DNA of 42,114 bases, from NCBI RefSeq assembly GCF_023130475.1, contig NZ_JAKHEX010000010.1, positions 36,173 to 78,286 on the forward strand, given 5' to 3'. Each line of letters begins with the position of its first letter. Positions within the stretch are counted from its first letter, which is position 1. Origin of the DNA: Aciditerrimonas ferrireducens (GTDB taxonomy: Bacteria > Actinomycetota > Acidimicrobiia > Acidimicrobiales > UBA8190). The notes beneath the pieces were generated by a model. The model worked only from the letters and a program-made list of their open reading frames with translations. It had not been told where the DNA came from and did not search any database. Positions 33,647 to 41,477 of the stretch are shown piece after piece. The translations under genes and the position numbers were made by a program.

Positions 33647-33700
33647 GCCCGGCGCCGGCGGACGCCGGCTGGGGGACCGGGGGGCGGGGGGCGCCGGCGG

Positions 33701-33706
33701 TATCCT
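33701..33706 (+). promoter_or_regulatory. -10 box, leaderless start of alaC
   Basis: TATCCT is 6 bases before ATG 33713; no Shine-Dalgarno sequence is needed or seen. Confidence 0.5.
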
Positions 33707-33712
33707 GCGGGG

Positions 33713-34909
33713 ATGGAGTTCCGACGGATCACCGGGCTGCCGCCGTATGTCTTCGCCGAGATCGACGCGCTGAAGCTGGCCGCCCGGCGAGCTGGTCGGG
33801 ACGTCGTGGACTTCGCGTTCGGCAACCCGGACATCCCCTCGCCCGAGGTGGCGGTGGAGAAGTTGGCCGAAGCGGTCCACAACCCCCGGAACCACCGCTA
33901 CTCGGCCAGCCGCGGCATCCCGAAGCTCCGCCAGGCGGTCGCCGCCCTCTACCAGCGGCGCTTCGGGGTCGACCTGGACCCCGAGACCGAGGTGGTGACG
34001 ACCATCGGGGCGAAGGAAGGGCTCTCCCACCTCATGTGGGTCCTGCTCGGCCCGGGGGACTCGGCCCTCGTGCCCTCGCCCTCCTACCCGATCCACATCT
34101 ACGCCCCGCTCTTCGCCGGGGCCGAGGTCCGCCACGTCCGACTGGGCGAGGTCCCCGAAGGCGGCGGGGACACCTCGGAGGTCTTCTTCGGCAACCTCAT
34201 GGAGGCCTGGGAGTCGGCCTGGCCCAAGCCCCGGGTGGTCATCCTCTCGTTCCCCCACAACCCCACGACGGCCTGCGTGGACCTGGCCTGGATGCAGCGG
34301 ATCGTGGACTTCGCTCGGGAGCACGGGATCGTCCTGGTGCACGACTTCGCCTACGCCGACATCGCCTTCGACGGCTACCGGCCCCCCTCCATCCTCGAGG
34401 TGCCCGGGGCCAAGGAGTGCGCCGTGGAGCTCTACTCCATGACGAAGTCCTTCTCCATGGCCGGCTGGCGGGTGGCCTTCCTGGTGGGCAACCCCCAGAT
34501 CGTGGCGGCGCTCACGAAGCTGAAGAGCTACCTGGACTACGGCACCTTCCAGCCCATCCAGATCGCGGCCATCGTGGCCATGAACGAGGCCCCCGAGTAC
34601 CCGGCCGCGGTGAACGAGGTCTACCGCTCCCGTCGGGACGCCCTCTGCGACGGCCTCGGCCGGATCGGCTGGCCGGTGGAGCGGCCCCGGGGGACCATGT
34701 TCCTCTGGGCTCCCATCCCCGAGCCCTACCGGGAGCTGAGCTCGCTGGAGTTCGCCCGCTTCCTCGTGGAGGAGGCCGAGGTGGCAGTCTCGCCCGGGGA
34801 GGGCTTCGGCCCGGGCGGGGAGGGGCACGTGCGCTTCGCCCTCATCGAGAACGAGCAGCGCATCGGCCAGGCGGTCCGGAACCTGCGGCGGACCTTGACG
34901 AAGCTCTGA
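33713..34909 (+). CDS. alaC: class I aminotransferase, AlaC-like (alanine/glutamate-pyruvate)
   Basis: A 398-residue fold-type I PLP enzyme. It opens RITGLPPYVFAEIDALKLAARRAG with VVDFAFGNPDIPSP, then GAKEGLSHLMW, PSPSYPIH, the Asn in SFPHNPTTAC, DFAYADIAFDGY, and the PLP lysine in YSMTKSFSMAGWRVAF. The pattern matches AlaC-type alanine transaminases, which make alanine from pyruvate with glutamate. ATG 33713 follows a TATCCT box. A hairpin at 34912 separates it from the convergent tetR. Confidence 0.9.
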   Translation: MEFRRITGLPPYVFAEIDALKLAARRAGRDVVDFAFGNPDIPSPEVAVEKLAEAVHNPRNHRYSASRGIPKLRQAVAALYQRRFGVDLDPETEVVTTIGAKEGLSHLMWVLLGPGDSALVPSPSYPIHIYAPLFAGAEVRHVRLGEVPEGGGDTSEVFFGNLMEAWESAWPKPRVVILSFPHNPTTACVDLAWMQRIVDFAREHGIVLVHDFAYADIAFDGYRPPSILEVPGAKECAVELYSMTKSFSMAGWRVAFLVGNPQIVAALTKLKSYLDYGTFQPIQIAAIVAMNEAPEYPAAVNEVYRSRRDALCDGLGRIGWPVERPRGTMFLWAPIPEPYRELSSLEFARFLVEEAEVAVSPGEGFGPGGEGHVRFALIENEQRIGQAVRNLRRTLTKL

Positions 34910-34911
34910 GC

Positions 34912-34931
34912 CGTCCCGGCTCCCCGGGACG
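34912..34931. terminator. hairpin between convergent alaC and tetR
   Basis: CGTCCCGG and CCGGGACG form a perfect 8-bp stem with a CTCC loop in the short gap, suitable as a bidirectional terminator. Confidence 0.5.
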
Positions 34932-34950
34932 CCCGGCCCGGGCGGGGCGT

Positions 34951-35568
34951 TCAGCGGAACGCCAGGCGGGCCCGGGCGGCTGCCGGGGAGACCAGACCCT
35001 GGAGGCAGAAGGCGACCGCCGCGTCGGCCACCGCCTCAGCGGGGCGGTCCTCCTCGAGGACCAGCACCCGGGTCAGGCGGTCCACGACCCCCAAGATGGC
35101 GTAGGCCACCACCAACGGGTCCTCCCGGCGGATCAGGTCGGCGTCCATGCCAGCCACGACGTGGGGCAGGGTGTCGGCCACGGCCTGCTCCTCCCCCCGG
35201 CGGATCACCGGGGCGAAGCGCTCGTCGGCCCGGGCCAGCTCGAAGAGGGTGAAGAGGTGCCGGTGCTCGTCGAGCCAGGCCACCGAGGCCCGCACCCCGG
35301 CCTCGATGCGGCGAAGGGGATCGGGCTCGTCGGCGATGGCGGCCCGCTGGGTCCGCCGCAGGTCCCGCTGGGCCTCGACGAGGATCTGCTCGAAGAGCTC
35401 CTCCTTCGAGGCGAAGTACCAGTAGAAGACGCCCTTGCCGACCCCCACCGCGTCGACGATGTCGGCGATGGAGGTCGGGTGGTAGCCGGCGACGGCGAAG
35501 CGCTCGGCCGCCACCTCCATGAGCTGGCGCCGCCGCCGCTCTCCCCGGGCGGTCAGGCGTCGGGCCAC
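34951..35568 (-). CDS. TetR family transcriptional regulator
   Basis: A 205-residue TetR protein. The helix-turn-helix is RQLMEVAAERFAVAGYHPTSIADIVDAVGVGKGVFYWYFASKEELFEQIL. The ligand-binding half (AWLDEHRHLFTLFELARADERFAPVI) is helical, with no recognisable ligand signature. GTG 35568 has TAGCCT 6 bases upstream. It is divergent from the acyltransferase gene with a gap of 143 bases and could regulate it or the nearby lipid genes. Confidence 0.9.
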   Translation of the reverse strand: MARRLTARGERRRRQLMEVAAERFAVAGYHPTSIADIVDAVGVGKGVFYWYFASKEELFEQILVEAQRDLRRTQRAAIADEPDPLRRIEAGVRASVAWLDEHRHLFTLFELARADERFAPVIRRGEEQAVADTLPHVVAGMDADLIRREDPLVVAYAILGVVDRLTRVLVLEEDRPAEAVADAAVAFCLQGLVSPAAARARLAFR

Positions 35569-35574
35569 GCCGGG

Positions 35575-35580
35575 AGGCTA
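35575..35580 (-). promoter_or_regulatory. -10 box, leaderless start of tetR
   Basis: TAGCCT on the minus strand lies 6 bases before GTG 35568. Confidence 0.45.
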
Positions 35581-35699
35581 GCGCGAGGGGGCCGGGGCGC
35601 CCGGAGGCTCGCAACCCACCATCGGCCACCGACGGCAATCGCCCAGAAACACAGGGAGAGATCCAGGTCGAGGGGCCGAAGCCGGCGTCGTCCCTGGGG

Positions 35700-35705
35700 T
35701 AGCGT
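35700..35705 (+). promoter_or_regulatory. -10 box, leaderless start of plsC-like gene
   Basis: TAGCGT lies 6 bases before GTG 35712. Confidence 0.45.
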
Positions 35706-35711
35706 CCGCCC

Positions 35712-36404
35712 GTGGCCTACTGGGCCCTCAAGGTCCTCCTCACGCCCCTCTTCCGCCTGCTCTGGCGGGTCAAGGTCAATGGCGCGGCCTTCGTGCCGCC
35801 CCGGGGGCCGGTCATCCTGGCCGCGAACCACATCTCGTTCTGCGACTCGCTCTTCCTGCCCCTCGTCGTCCGGCGACGGGTGACCTTCGTCGCCAAGGCC
35901 GAGTACTTCCAGTCCTGGAAGACGGCCTGGTTCTTCCGGGCGGTCGGGCAGATCCCGATGCACCGCGAGGGGGGCTCGGCCGCAGAGCGCTCGCTCGCCG
36001 CCGCCCGGGAGGTCCTGCGGGCCGGTGGGGTCCTCGGCATCTACCCCGAGGGCACCCGCTCGCCCGACGGCCGGCTGTACCGGGGCCACACCGGGGTGGC
36101 CCGGCTGGCCCTGGAGTGCGGCGTGCCGGTCGTGCCCGTCGGCATCCGCGGCACCCGGGAGGTCCAGCCCGTCGGGGCCCGCCTGCTGCGGCCCTTCCGG
36201 ACCGTGGAGGTCCGGTTCGGCCCGCCGCTGGACGTGCGGCGGGCCACCGCGGGGGCCGCCGGCCCCCTGGCCCATCGGCGGCTGACCGACGCCCTGCTCT
36301 TCGAGATCCAGCAGCTGAGCGGGCAGGAGTACGTCGACCAGTACGCGAAGAAGGCGGCGGCCCTGGTCAGCGAAGGCGCGGCGGACCGCTCGCCGGCCGC
36401 CTAG
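35712..36404 (+). CDS. 1-acyl-sn-glycerol-3-phosphate acyltransferase (PlsC-like)
   Basis: A 230-residue membrane-associated acyltransferase that esterifies lysophosphatidate or a similar lysolipid. The catalytic HX4D is in ANHISFCDSLFLP, the substrate-binding motif is YPEGTRSPDGRLYRGHTGVARLAL, and VVPVGIRGT is the third block. A hydrophobic N-terminal segment (LKVLLTPLFRLLW) anchors it. GTG 35712 has TAGCGT 6 bases upstream. Position near pimB' fits envelope phospholipid or PIM acylation; the exact acceptor is not visible. Confidence 0.9.
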   Translation: MAYWALKVLLTPLFRLLWRVKVNGAAFVPPRGPVILAANHISFCDSLFLPLVVRRRVTFVAKAEYFQSWKTAWFFRAVGQIPMHREGGSAAERSLAAAREVLRAGGVLGIYPEGTRSPDGRLYRGHTGVARLALECGVPVVPVGIRGTREVQPVGARLLRPFRTVEVRFGPPLDVRRATAGAAGPLAHRRLTDALLFEIQQLSGQEYVDQYAKKAAALVSEGAADRSPAA

Positions 36405-36494
36405 GGTCGGGGGCCCGGCCCCCTCGTCGCCCCGGGCACGAGTGCGAACCTTCGCGAACGGGGGCCGACCTGGGCCGATGTCCGGCCCCGATAG

Positions 36495-36523
36495 TTGACC
36501 CCGCCGAATGACGATGCTGTAAT
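36495..36523 (+). promoter_or_regulatory. nrdJ promoter
   Basis: TTGACC (36495-36500), a 17-base spacer and TGTAAT (36518-36523) each match consensus at five of six positions. The predicted start, near 36530, falls in the first NrdR box. It rules out a longer reading frame that begins upstream at 36495. Confidence 0.6.
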
Positions 36524-36525
36524 TG

Positions 36526-36541
36526 CCCCTAGATCTCGTGG
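36526..36541. promoter_or_regulatory. NrdR box 1 (weaker)
   Basis: CCCCTAGATCTCGTGG matches the published NrdR box pattern acaCwAtATaTwGtgt at 10 of 16 positions by eye. It begins exactly 31 bp before the second box, an integral number of helix turns, as usual for paired NrdR boxes. Confidence 0.5.
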
Positions 36542-36545
36542 CTCG

Positions 36546-36582
36546 GCGGCCCCAACCCACAAGATGTTGTGGTCGGGGCCGC
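36546..36582 (+). promoter_or_regulatory. leader hairpin enclosing NrdR box 2
   Basis: GCGGCCCC (36546-36553) pairs with GGGGCCGC (36575-36582), and inside it CCACAA pairs with TTGTGG around a GATG loop. In the nrdJ leader RNA this would be a stable hairpin about 70 bases before the start codon. Confidence 0.4.
36557..36572. promoter_or_regulatory. NrdR box 2
   Basis: CCACAAGATGTTGTGG matches the NrdR consensus at 12-13 of 16 positions, including all the invariant ones. NrdR is the ATP/dATP-sensing repressor of ribonucleotide reductase genes; the gene for it is not in this window. Confidence 0.65.
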
Positions 36583-36650
36583 GCCCTGTCCCCGGCCGAC
36601 GAGGCCGGCAGGCGAGCCCGGGAGGCGAGGCCCGCAGCGAGGAGGACGAG

Positions 36651-39600
36651 ATGGCCATCGCGCCGCAGCGCAGCACCCTGGGGATCCGACGGCACTTCAC
36701 CACCGAGGGCACCCACCCCTACGACCTGGTGGCCTGGGAGCGCCGGGACGCCCGGATCACGAACCTGCGGGACGGGACGGTGGCCTTCGAGCAGCCCGAC
36801 GTCGAGGTGCCGGCCAGCTGGAGCCTGAACGCCACGAACATCCTGGCCCAGAAGTACTTCCGGGGGCCCCTGGGTTCGCCGGAGCGGGAGCGGTCCTTGA
36901 AGCAGGTGGTGGACCGGGTGGTGGACACCATCACCGCCTGGGGCGTCCAGGACGGCTACTTCGAGGACCGGGCCGAGGCCGAGGCCTTCCGGGACGAACT
37001 GAAGTACCTGATCGTCACCCAGCGAGCGGCGTTCAACTCGCCGGTGTGGTTCAACATCGGGGTGAAGGGCGTGCCCCAGCAGGCCTCGGCCTGCTTCATC
37101 CTCTCGGTCGAGGACTCGATGGACTCGATCCTGAACTGGTACCGGGAGGAGGGGATCATCTTCAAGGGCGGCTCGGGCGCCGGGGTGAACCTCTCTCGGA
37201 TCCGGGGGTCCATGGAGCCCCTCCAGGGCGGGGGCACGGCCTCGGGGCCGGTGAGCTTCATGCGGGGGGCCGACGCCTCGGCCGGCACGATCAAGTCGGG
37301 CGGCAAGACCCGCCGGGCGGCGAAGATGGTGATCCTCGACGTCGACCACCCCGACGTGGAGGACTTCATCTGGTGCAAGGCGGTCGAGGAGCGCAAGGCC
37401 CGGGTGCTGCGGGACGCCGGGTTCGACATGGACCTCGACGGCAAGGACAGCTTCTCGATCCAGTACCAGAACGCGAACAACTCGGTGCGGGTGACCGACG
37501 AGTTCATGCAGGCGGTGGTCGAGGACCGGGAGTGGCAGCTGCGGGCGAGGACCACCGGTGAGGTGGTGAAGACCCTGCGGGCCCGGGACCTGTTCCGGCA
37601 GATCGCCCAGGCCGCCTGGGAGTGCGCCGACCCGGGGCTGCAGTACGACACGACGATCAACCGGTGGCACACCGCTCCGAACGCGGGCCGGATCAACGGG
37701 TCCAACCCGTGTTTCCCGGGCTCGGCGCGGGTCCACACGAACAAGGGCCTGGTGCCCTTCGTCGAGCTGGTCCGCCGGGTGGCAGAGGGGGAGCAGTTCC
37801 TCGTCTATACCCACGACGCCACGAACGAGCAGGAACCAGCGTCGCGGGTGGAGCTCACCTCGCCCGAAGCGTTCATGATCACCGGCTACAACCCGATCGT
37901 TCGCCTTCGTTTCGACAACGGGGCCGAGCTGCGATGCACGCCAGGCCATCGGATCTTCACGGTCAATCGCGGATTCGTGGAAGCCAGCCAGCTGACGACG
38001 GACGACGAGGTGCAGCTGCTCGACGTCGAGGCTCCGGCCGTCGACGCTGACCTGGTCTTGCCGGTCCCGACGGATCATGATCACTACCGAGCCAAAGGCG
38101 ACCACGGCGAACCGCTCAGCTTCCCCGAGACGTGGAGCGAGGAGTTCGCCCACTACCTCGGCTGGCTCGTCGGCGACGGGAGCACCAGCGGTTCCACCGT
38201 TGCCACGATCTATGGCTCACCCGATGACCGCAGCGAGATCCTTCCCCGTCACCAGGAGCTGATCGAGCGAATCAACTGCGGTCGTCCACTCAAAGTCTCC
38301 GAGCAGCAAAACGGTACTGTCCAGCTGCGCCTGGGCCGCCGGCAGTTCAAGCGGTTCCTCGAGGCCCTCGGCGTCAAGAGCGTGAAAGGACCGCAGAAGG
38401 CGGTCCCGTGGGCGATCGAGCAGGCCCCGGCTCCTGCTGTCGCTGCGTTCCTGCGTGGCTTGTTCGACGCGGACGGGTGCGTGGTGGTCAACCAGAGCAT
38501 GGGGTCCTATGTCGGTCTCGGCTCGTCGTCGGTGACGCTGCTGCGGGGCGTCCAGAAGCTGTTGACGACCTTCGGCGTCTCGAGTCGCATCTACCAGACC
38601 AGGGGCCCAGAGAGCGAGGGGCGCTTCTCGTACGTCACCCGCAGCGGAGAGCTGCGGAAGTACGGCTCGTCGCCCCTGTACGACCTCCGGATCACCTCGA
38701 AGTCCATCGAGGGATTCGCGAAGCACATCGGCTTCACCCTCAGCCGCAAGCAGGAGCTCCTGGCCGATCTGGTCGGCGGGACCCAGTGGTACGAGGTTCG
38801 GCGCACGGCGCGTCTCGTCGAGCGGACTGACGAGGGGGTCGAGCTCACCTTCAACTTGAGCGAGCCGCGGAACCACTCCTACATCGTGGACGGCGTCGTC
38901 GTGCGGAACTGCTCCGAGTACATGCACCTGGACAACTCGGCTTGCAATCTGGCGTCGCTGAACCTGCTGGCCTTCCTGGGGGAGGACGGGGTGTTCGACG
39001 TCGAGGGGTTCCAGGCCGCGGTGGAGGTGGTCTTCACCGCCCAGGAGATCCTGGTGGGCAACGCCGACTACCCGACGGAGCGGATCGCCGAGACCAGCCG
39101 GCGCTACCGGCAGCTGGGCATCGGCTACGCCAACCTGGGGGCCCTGCTCATGGCCCAGGGGCTGCCCTACGACTCGGACGAGGGGCGGGCCTGGGCCGGG
39201 GCGGTCACTGCGCTGCTCACGGGGCGGGCGTACGCCACCTCGGCCCGGATCGCGGCCCGCATGGGGCCCTTCGCCGGTTTCCACCAGGACGCCGAGGCGA
39301 TGCTCGGGGTGCTGCGGATGCACCGGGCGAAGGCCGCGGAGATCGACGAGGACCTGGTGCCCCCTGAGCTGCTCGGGGCCGCCCAGCAGGCCTGGGACGA
39401 GGCGGTCGAGCTGGCCGAGGAGCACGGGGTGCGCAACGCGCAGGCGTCGGTGCTCGCCCCGACGGGCACCATCGGCCTGCTGATGGACTGCGACACCACG
39501 GGGGTCGAGCCCGACCTGAGCCTGGTGAAGACGAAGAAGCTGGTGGGCGGGGGAACGATGGCCATCGTGAACCAGACCGTCCCCCGGGCCCTGCGGCGCC

Positions 39601-40691
39601 TGGGGTACGGGCCGGAGCAGGTGGAGGCCATCGTGGCCTACGTGGACCAGCACAAGTCCATCGTGGGCGCCCCGCACCTGAAGGCCGAGCACCTGCCGGT
39701 CTTCGCTTGCTCGATGGGGGACAACACCATCCACTACCTGGGCCATGTCCGGATGATGGCGGCCGTCCAGCCGTTCATCTCGGGCGCCATCTCGAAGACG
39801 GTCAACATGCCCGAGGACGTGACGGTCGAGGACGTCGAGCAGCTCTACCTGGACGCCTGGCGGATGGGCATCAAGGCCGTGGCCATCTACCGGGACAACT
39901 GCAAGGTGGCCCAGCCCCTGCAGACCACGAAGAAGGAGGGCGCCGAGGCCCCGGCGTCGACGGTCCCGGAGACCGCCGAGCTGCGGCGCCGGCTGGCCGA
40001 GCTGGAAGCGGCCCTGGCGGCGGCGAAGGGCGGGCAGGTGGAGCCGGTGGTGGTCGGGGCGGTCCGGGAACGGCTGCCCCGGCGGCGGCGCTCGAGCACC
40101 TTCGCCTTCCGGGTGGCCGACTGCGAGGGCTACGTGACCGTCGGGGAGTACGAGGACGGGCGGCCCGGCGAGGTGTTCATGAAGGTCTCGAAGCAGGGGT
40201 CGACCCTGGCGGGGATCATGGACGCCTTCTCCATCTCGGTCAGCCTGGGCCTCCAGCACGGCGTGCCGCTGTCGACCTACGTCCGGAAGTACACGAACAT
40301 GCGCTTCGAGCCGGCCGGCATCACCGACGACCCGGACCTGCGGATCGCCACCAGCCTGGTCGACTACATCTTCCGCCGGCTGGCCCTCGACTACCTGAGC
40401 CGGGAGGAGCGCGAGGAGCTCGGGGTGCTCTCCACCACCGAACGCACCCAGCCGCCCCTCCCCGGTCTGGACGAGGCGGCGACGGTGAACCAGCCCCTGG
40501 TGGACGACAGCGGGGTCAGCCCCGTGCCCCCCTCCCCGGCGACGGCCCGGCCGGTCCCCGGGGCCCCCGGGGTCCAGGCCCGGCCCGAGCAGCGGGACGC
40601 CCCGATCTGCTACCAGTGCGGCATGGTCATGCAGCGGGCCGGCTCCTGCTACGTCTGCTCGAGCTGCGGCACCACCAGCGGGTGCAGCTGA
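36651..40691 (+). CDS. nrdJ: vitamin B12-dependent (class II) ribonucleotide reductase, intein-containing
   Basis: Adenosylcobalamin-dependent reductase making deoxyribonucleotides. The precursor is 1346 residues; removing the 400-residue intein leaves about 946, the normal NrdJ size. Extein blocks include FNSPVWFNIG, ASACFILSVEDSMDSI, GGSGAGVNLSRIRGS, then after the intein SEYMHLDNSACNLASLNL, QLGIGYANLGALLM, LAPTGTIGLLMDCDTTGVEP, and AVQPFISGAISKTVN. The C-terminus has a zinc-ribbon-like CYQCG...CSSCG and a final Cys-containing tail for reduction by thioredoxin. ATG 36651 follows GAGGAGG. Regulation by NrdR is indicated by paired boxes at the promoter. A strong hairpin follows the stop. Confidence 0.95.
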   Translation: MAIAPQRSTLGIRRHFTTEGTHPYDLVAWERRDARITNLRDGTVAFEQPDVEVPASWSLNATNILAQKYFRGPLGSPERERSLKQVVDRVVDTITAWGVQDGYFEDRAEAEAFRDELKYLIVTQRAAFNSPVWFNIGVKGVPQQASACFILSVEDSMDSILNWYREEGIIFKGGSGAGVNLSRIRGSMEPLQGGGTASGPVSFMRGADASAGTIKSGGKTRRAAKMVILDVDHPDVEDFIWCKAVEERKARVLRDAGFDMDLDGKDSFSIQYQNANNSVRVTDEFMQAVVEDREWQLRARTTGEVVKTLRARDLFRQIAQAAWECADPGLQYDTTINRWHTAPNAGRINGSNPCFPGSARVHTNKGLVPFVELVRRVAEGEQFLVYTHDATNEQEPASRVELTSPEAFMITGYNPIVRLRFDNGAELRCTPGHRIFTVNRGFVEASQLTTDDEVQLLDVEAPAVDADLVLPVPTDHDHYRAKGDHGEPLSFPETWSEEFAHYLGWLVGDGSTSGSTVATIYGSPDDRSEILPRHQELIERINCGRPLKVSEQQNGTVQLRLGRRQFKRFLEALGVKSVKGPQKAVPWAIEQAPAPAVAAFLRGLFDADGCVVVNQSMGSYVGLGSSSVTLLRGVQKLLTTFGVSSRIYQTRGPESEGRFSYVTRSGELRKYGSSPLYDLRITSKSIEGFAKHIGFTLSRKQELLADLVGGTQWYEVRRTARLVERTDEGVELTFNLSEPRNHSYIVDGVVVRNCSEYMHLDNSACNLASLNLLAFLGEDGVFDVEGFQAAVEVVFTAQEILVGNADYPTERIAETSRRYRQLGIGYANLGALLMAQGLPYDSDEGRAWAGAVTALLTGRAYATSARIAARMGPFAGFHQDAEAMLGVLRMHRAKAAEIDEDLVPPELLGAAQQAWDEAVELAEEHGVRNAQASVLAPTGTIGLLMDCDTTGVEPDLSLVKTKKLVGGGTMAIVNQTVPRALRRLGYGPEQVEAIVAYVDQHKSIVGAPHLKAEHLPVFACSMGDNTIHYLGHVRMMAAVQPFISGAISKTVNMPEDVTVEDVEQLYLDAWRMGIKAVAIYRDNCKVAQPLQTTKKEGAEAPASTVPETAELRRRLAELEAALAAAKGGQVEPVVVGAVRERLPRRRRSSTFAFRVADCEGYVTVGEYEDGRPGEVFMKVSKQGSTLAGIMDAFSISVSLGLQHGVPLSTYVRKYTNMRFEPAGITDDPDLRIATSLVDYIFRRLALDYLSREEREELGVLSTTERTQPPLPGLDEAATVNQPLVDDSGVSPVPPSPATARPVPGAPGVQARPEQRDAPICYQCGMVMQRAGSCYVCSSCGTTSGCS
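37710..38909 (+). mobile_element. intein with LAGLIDADG homing endonuclease, in nrdJ
   Basis: A 400-residue in-frame insertion between GSNP and C/SEYMHLD of NrdJ, a conserved site used by other ribonucleotide reductase inteins. It begins with Cys (CFPGSARVHT, block A). Block B is RCTPGHRIFTV, two LAGLIDADG motifs appear as LGWLVGDGST and LRGLFDADGCV with both catalytic acids, block F is NHSYIVDG, and it ends VVVRN followed by the extein Cys. The penultimate residue is Arg, not the usual His. Third-codon positions have visibly more A and T than the flanking nrdJ exteins, consistent with horizontal arrival. It should splice itself out of the protein. Confidence 0.93.
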
Positions 40692-40801
40692 GCTGAGCCT
40701 CTTGCCGGTTTCCCCGTTTCGGTTTGCGAGTTTTGCAGAAGGAGCGAGGGATCCTCGAGGAGGGAGGCTGAAGAGGGGAGTCGCCCGGTGGGCGGCTCCC
40801 C
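40690..40801. repeat. direct repeat copy 1 (47-bp box, spacer, 17-bp hairpin arm)
   Basis: A 47-bp box (40690-40736) shares 44 positions with 41746-41792. After about 48 unrelated bases comes the identical 17-mer CCGGTGGGCGGCTCCCC (40785-40801). The box starts inside the nrdJ stop codon. The box is poorer in GC than its surroundings. Confidence 0.8.
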
Positions 40802-40803
40802 TC
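40773..40803 (+). terminator. nrdJ terminator hairpin
   Basis: GAGGGGAGTCGCCC and GGGCGGCTCCCCTC form a 14-bp stem with one G-T pair around a GGT loop, 80 bases after the nrdJ stop. It is part of the repeated element. Confidence 0.6.
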
Positions 40804-40859
40804 TCGTGCTTTCAGACGTGCCCAGGCACGTTGCAGGTCCAGTCGGCGCCTCGTCGTCG

Positions 40860-41249
40860 TCACTCCTCGATGTGCAGGGCGACCCGCGCCGCCAGCTCCG
40901 CGGTGCTGACTTCCCCGGTAGCGACACGGACCATCATCGAGACGATCTCGTCGGGGTCTTCCAGGGTCCATCTTCGACCATTGATGACGACGAATCACCA
41001 CATGGTCGCGTAAGCCGCACGCTTGTTCCCGTTGGGTAACGGGTGATTCTTGACGAGGTGCTCGAGCAGCACGGCGACCTTCTGCTCGAACGCTGGATAG
41101 AACTCGACGCCGCCGAACGACGCTTGGGGTGCCGCGAGAGCAGAATCGGCCAAGCCGATACCCGCGCTTTTGGACAATGTCTCGCCGTCGATACCGAGAA
41201 CGATCTCCGCGATCGCCAGGTAGTCTCCGAGACTCAGATATTGAGTCAA
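40860..41249 (-). pseudogene. Doc/Fic-type toxin with in-frame TGA
   Basis: Read through one TGA, this is a complete death-on-curing toxin of about 129 residues. It has YLSLGDYLAIAEIVLG, GLADSALAAPQASFGGVEFYPAFEQKVAVLLEHLVKNHP, the Fic motif HPLPNGNKRAA, then ATMW, the TGA at 40995-40997, and FVVINGRRWTLEDPDEIVSMMVRVATGEVS to the normal stop at 40860. Doc proteins phosphorylate EF-Tu and arrest translation. The protein would stop just after the catalytic motif, losing the last helices. TTG 41249 overlaps the antitoxin stop (TTGA). The reading frame beyond the TGA is intact, so the mutation is recent, tolerated by readthrough, or a sequence error. Confidence 0.75.
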
Positions 41250-41461
41250 AGCTGAGCGAGCCTCTCGAACACCTCGCGTTGGGAGTCGAGCAGGCGACGG
41301 AGGCTCTGCTGGAATTCCGGATCCGCGCGTCGCATCCGAATGTGTTCGACAACGGCCTGCCGAACAGCCTCGGAAACCGACTGGTTGTCGGCTCGGGCAA
41401 CGATCTCCAGTGCCTCGGCTATCGGGCCGGGGAGCCGCAGGGTGGTGGTGCGTGTATCCAT
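41246..41461 (-). CDS. ribbon-helix-helix antitoxin
   Basis: A 71-residue CopG/Arc-type protein. The N-terminal strand TTTLRLPGPIAEALEIVARADNQSVSEAVRQAVVEHI is the RHH DNA-binding fold, and the charged C-terminal helix (EFQQSLRRLLDSQREVFERLAQL) would wrap the Doc toxin. It precedes doc with a 4-base overlap, the standard antitoxin-first order, and likely represses its own operon. ATG 41461 has TAGAGT 6 bases upstream. Confidence 0.88.
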   Translation of the reverse strand: MDTRTTTLRLPGPIAEALEIVARADNQSVSEAVRQAVVEHIRMRRADPEFQQSLRRLLDSQREVFERLAQL

Positions 41462-41464
41462 GAC

Positions 41465-41477
41465 ATCACTCTATCAC
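41465..41477 (-). promoter_or_regulatory. toxin-antitoxin promoter and direct repeats
   Basis: On the minus strand TAGAGT (41468-41473) is 6 bases before ATG 41461. It is flanked by two GTGAT direct repeats (41465-41469 and 41473-41477), a plausible operator for the RHH antitoxin. Confidence 0.4.

Noticed and set aside
33670..33700. G-quadruplex near the alaC promoter
   Set aside because: There are long G runs but only three clear tracts with short loops, and such runs are expected in this base composition.
36495..36650. Upstream extension of NrdJ by 52 residues
   Set aside because: It begins at the TTG of the -35 hexamer, before the likely transcription start; ATG 36651 has GAGGAGG and matches NrdJ length.
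36405..36650. Cobalamin riboswitch upstream of the B12-dependent nrdJ
   Set aside because: No B12-box or the expected multi-helix layout was seen; the leader shows NrdR boxes and one hairpin instead.
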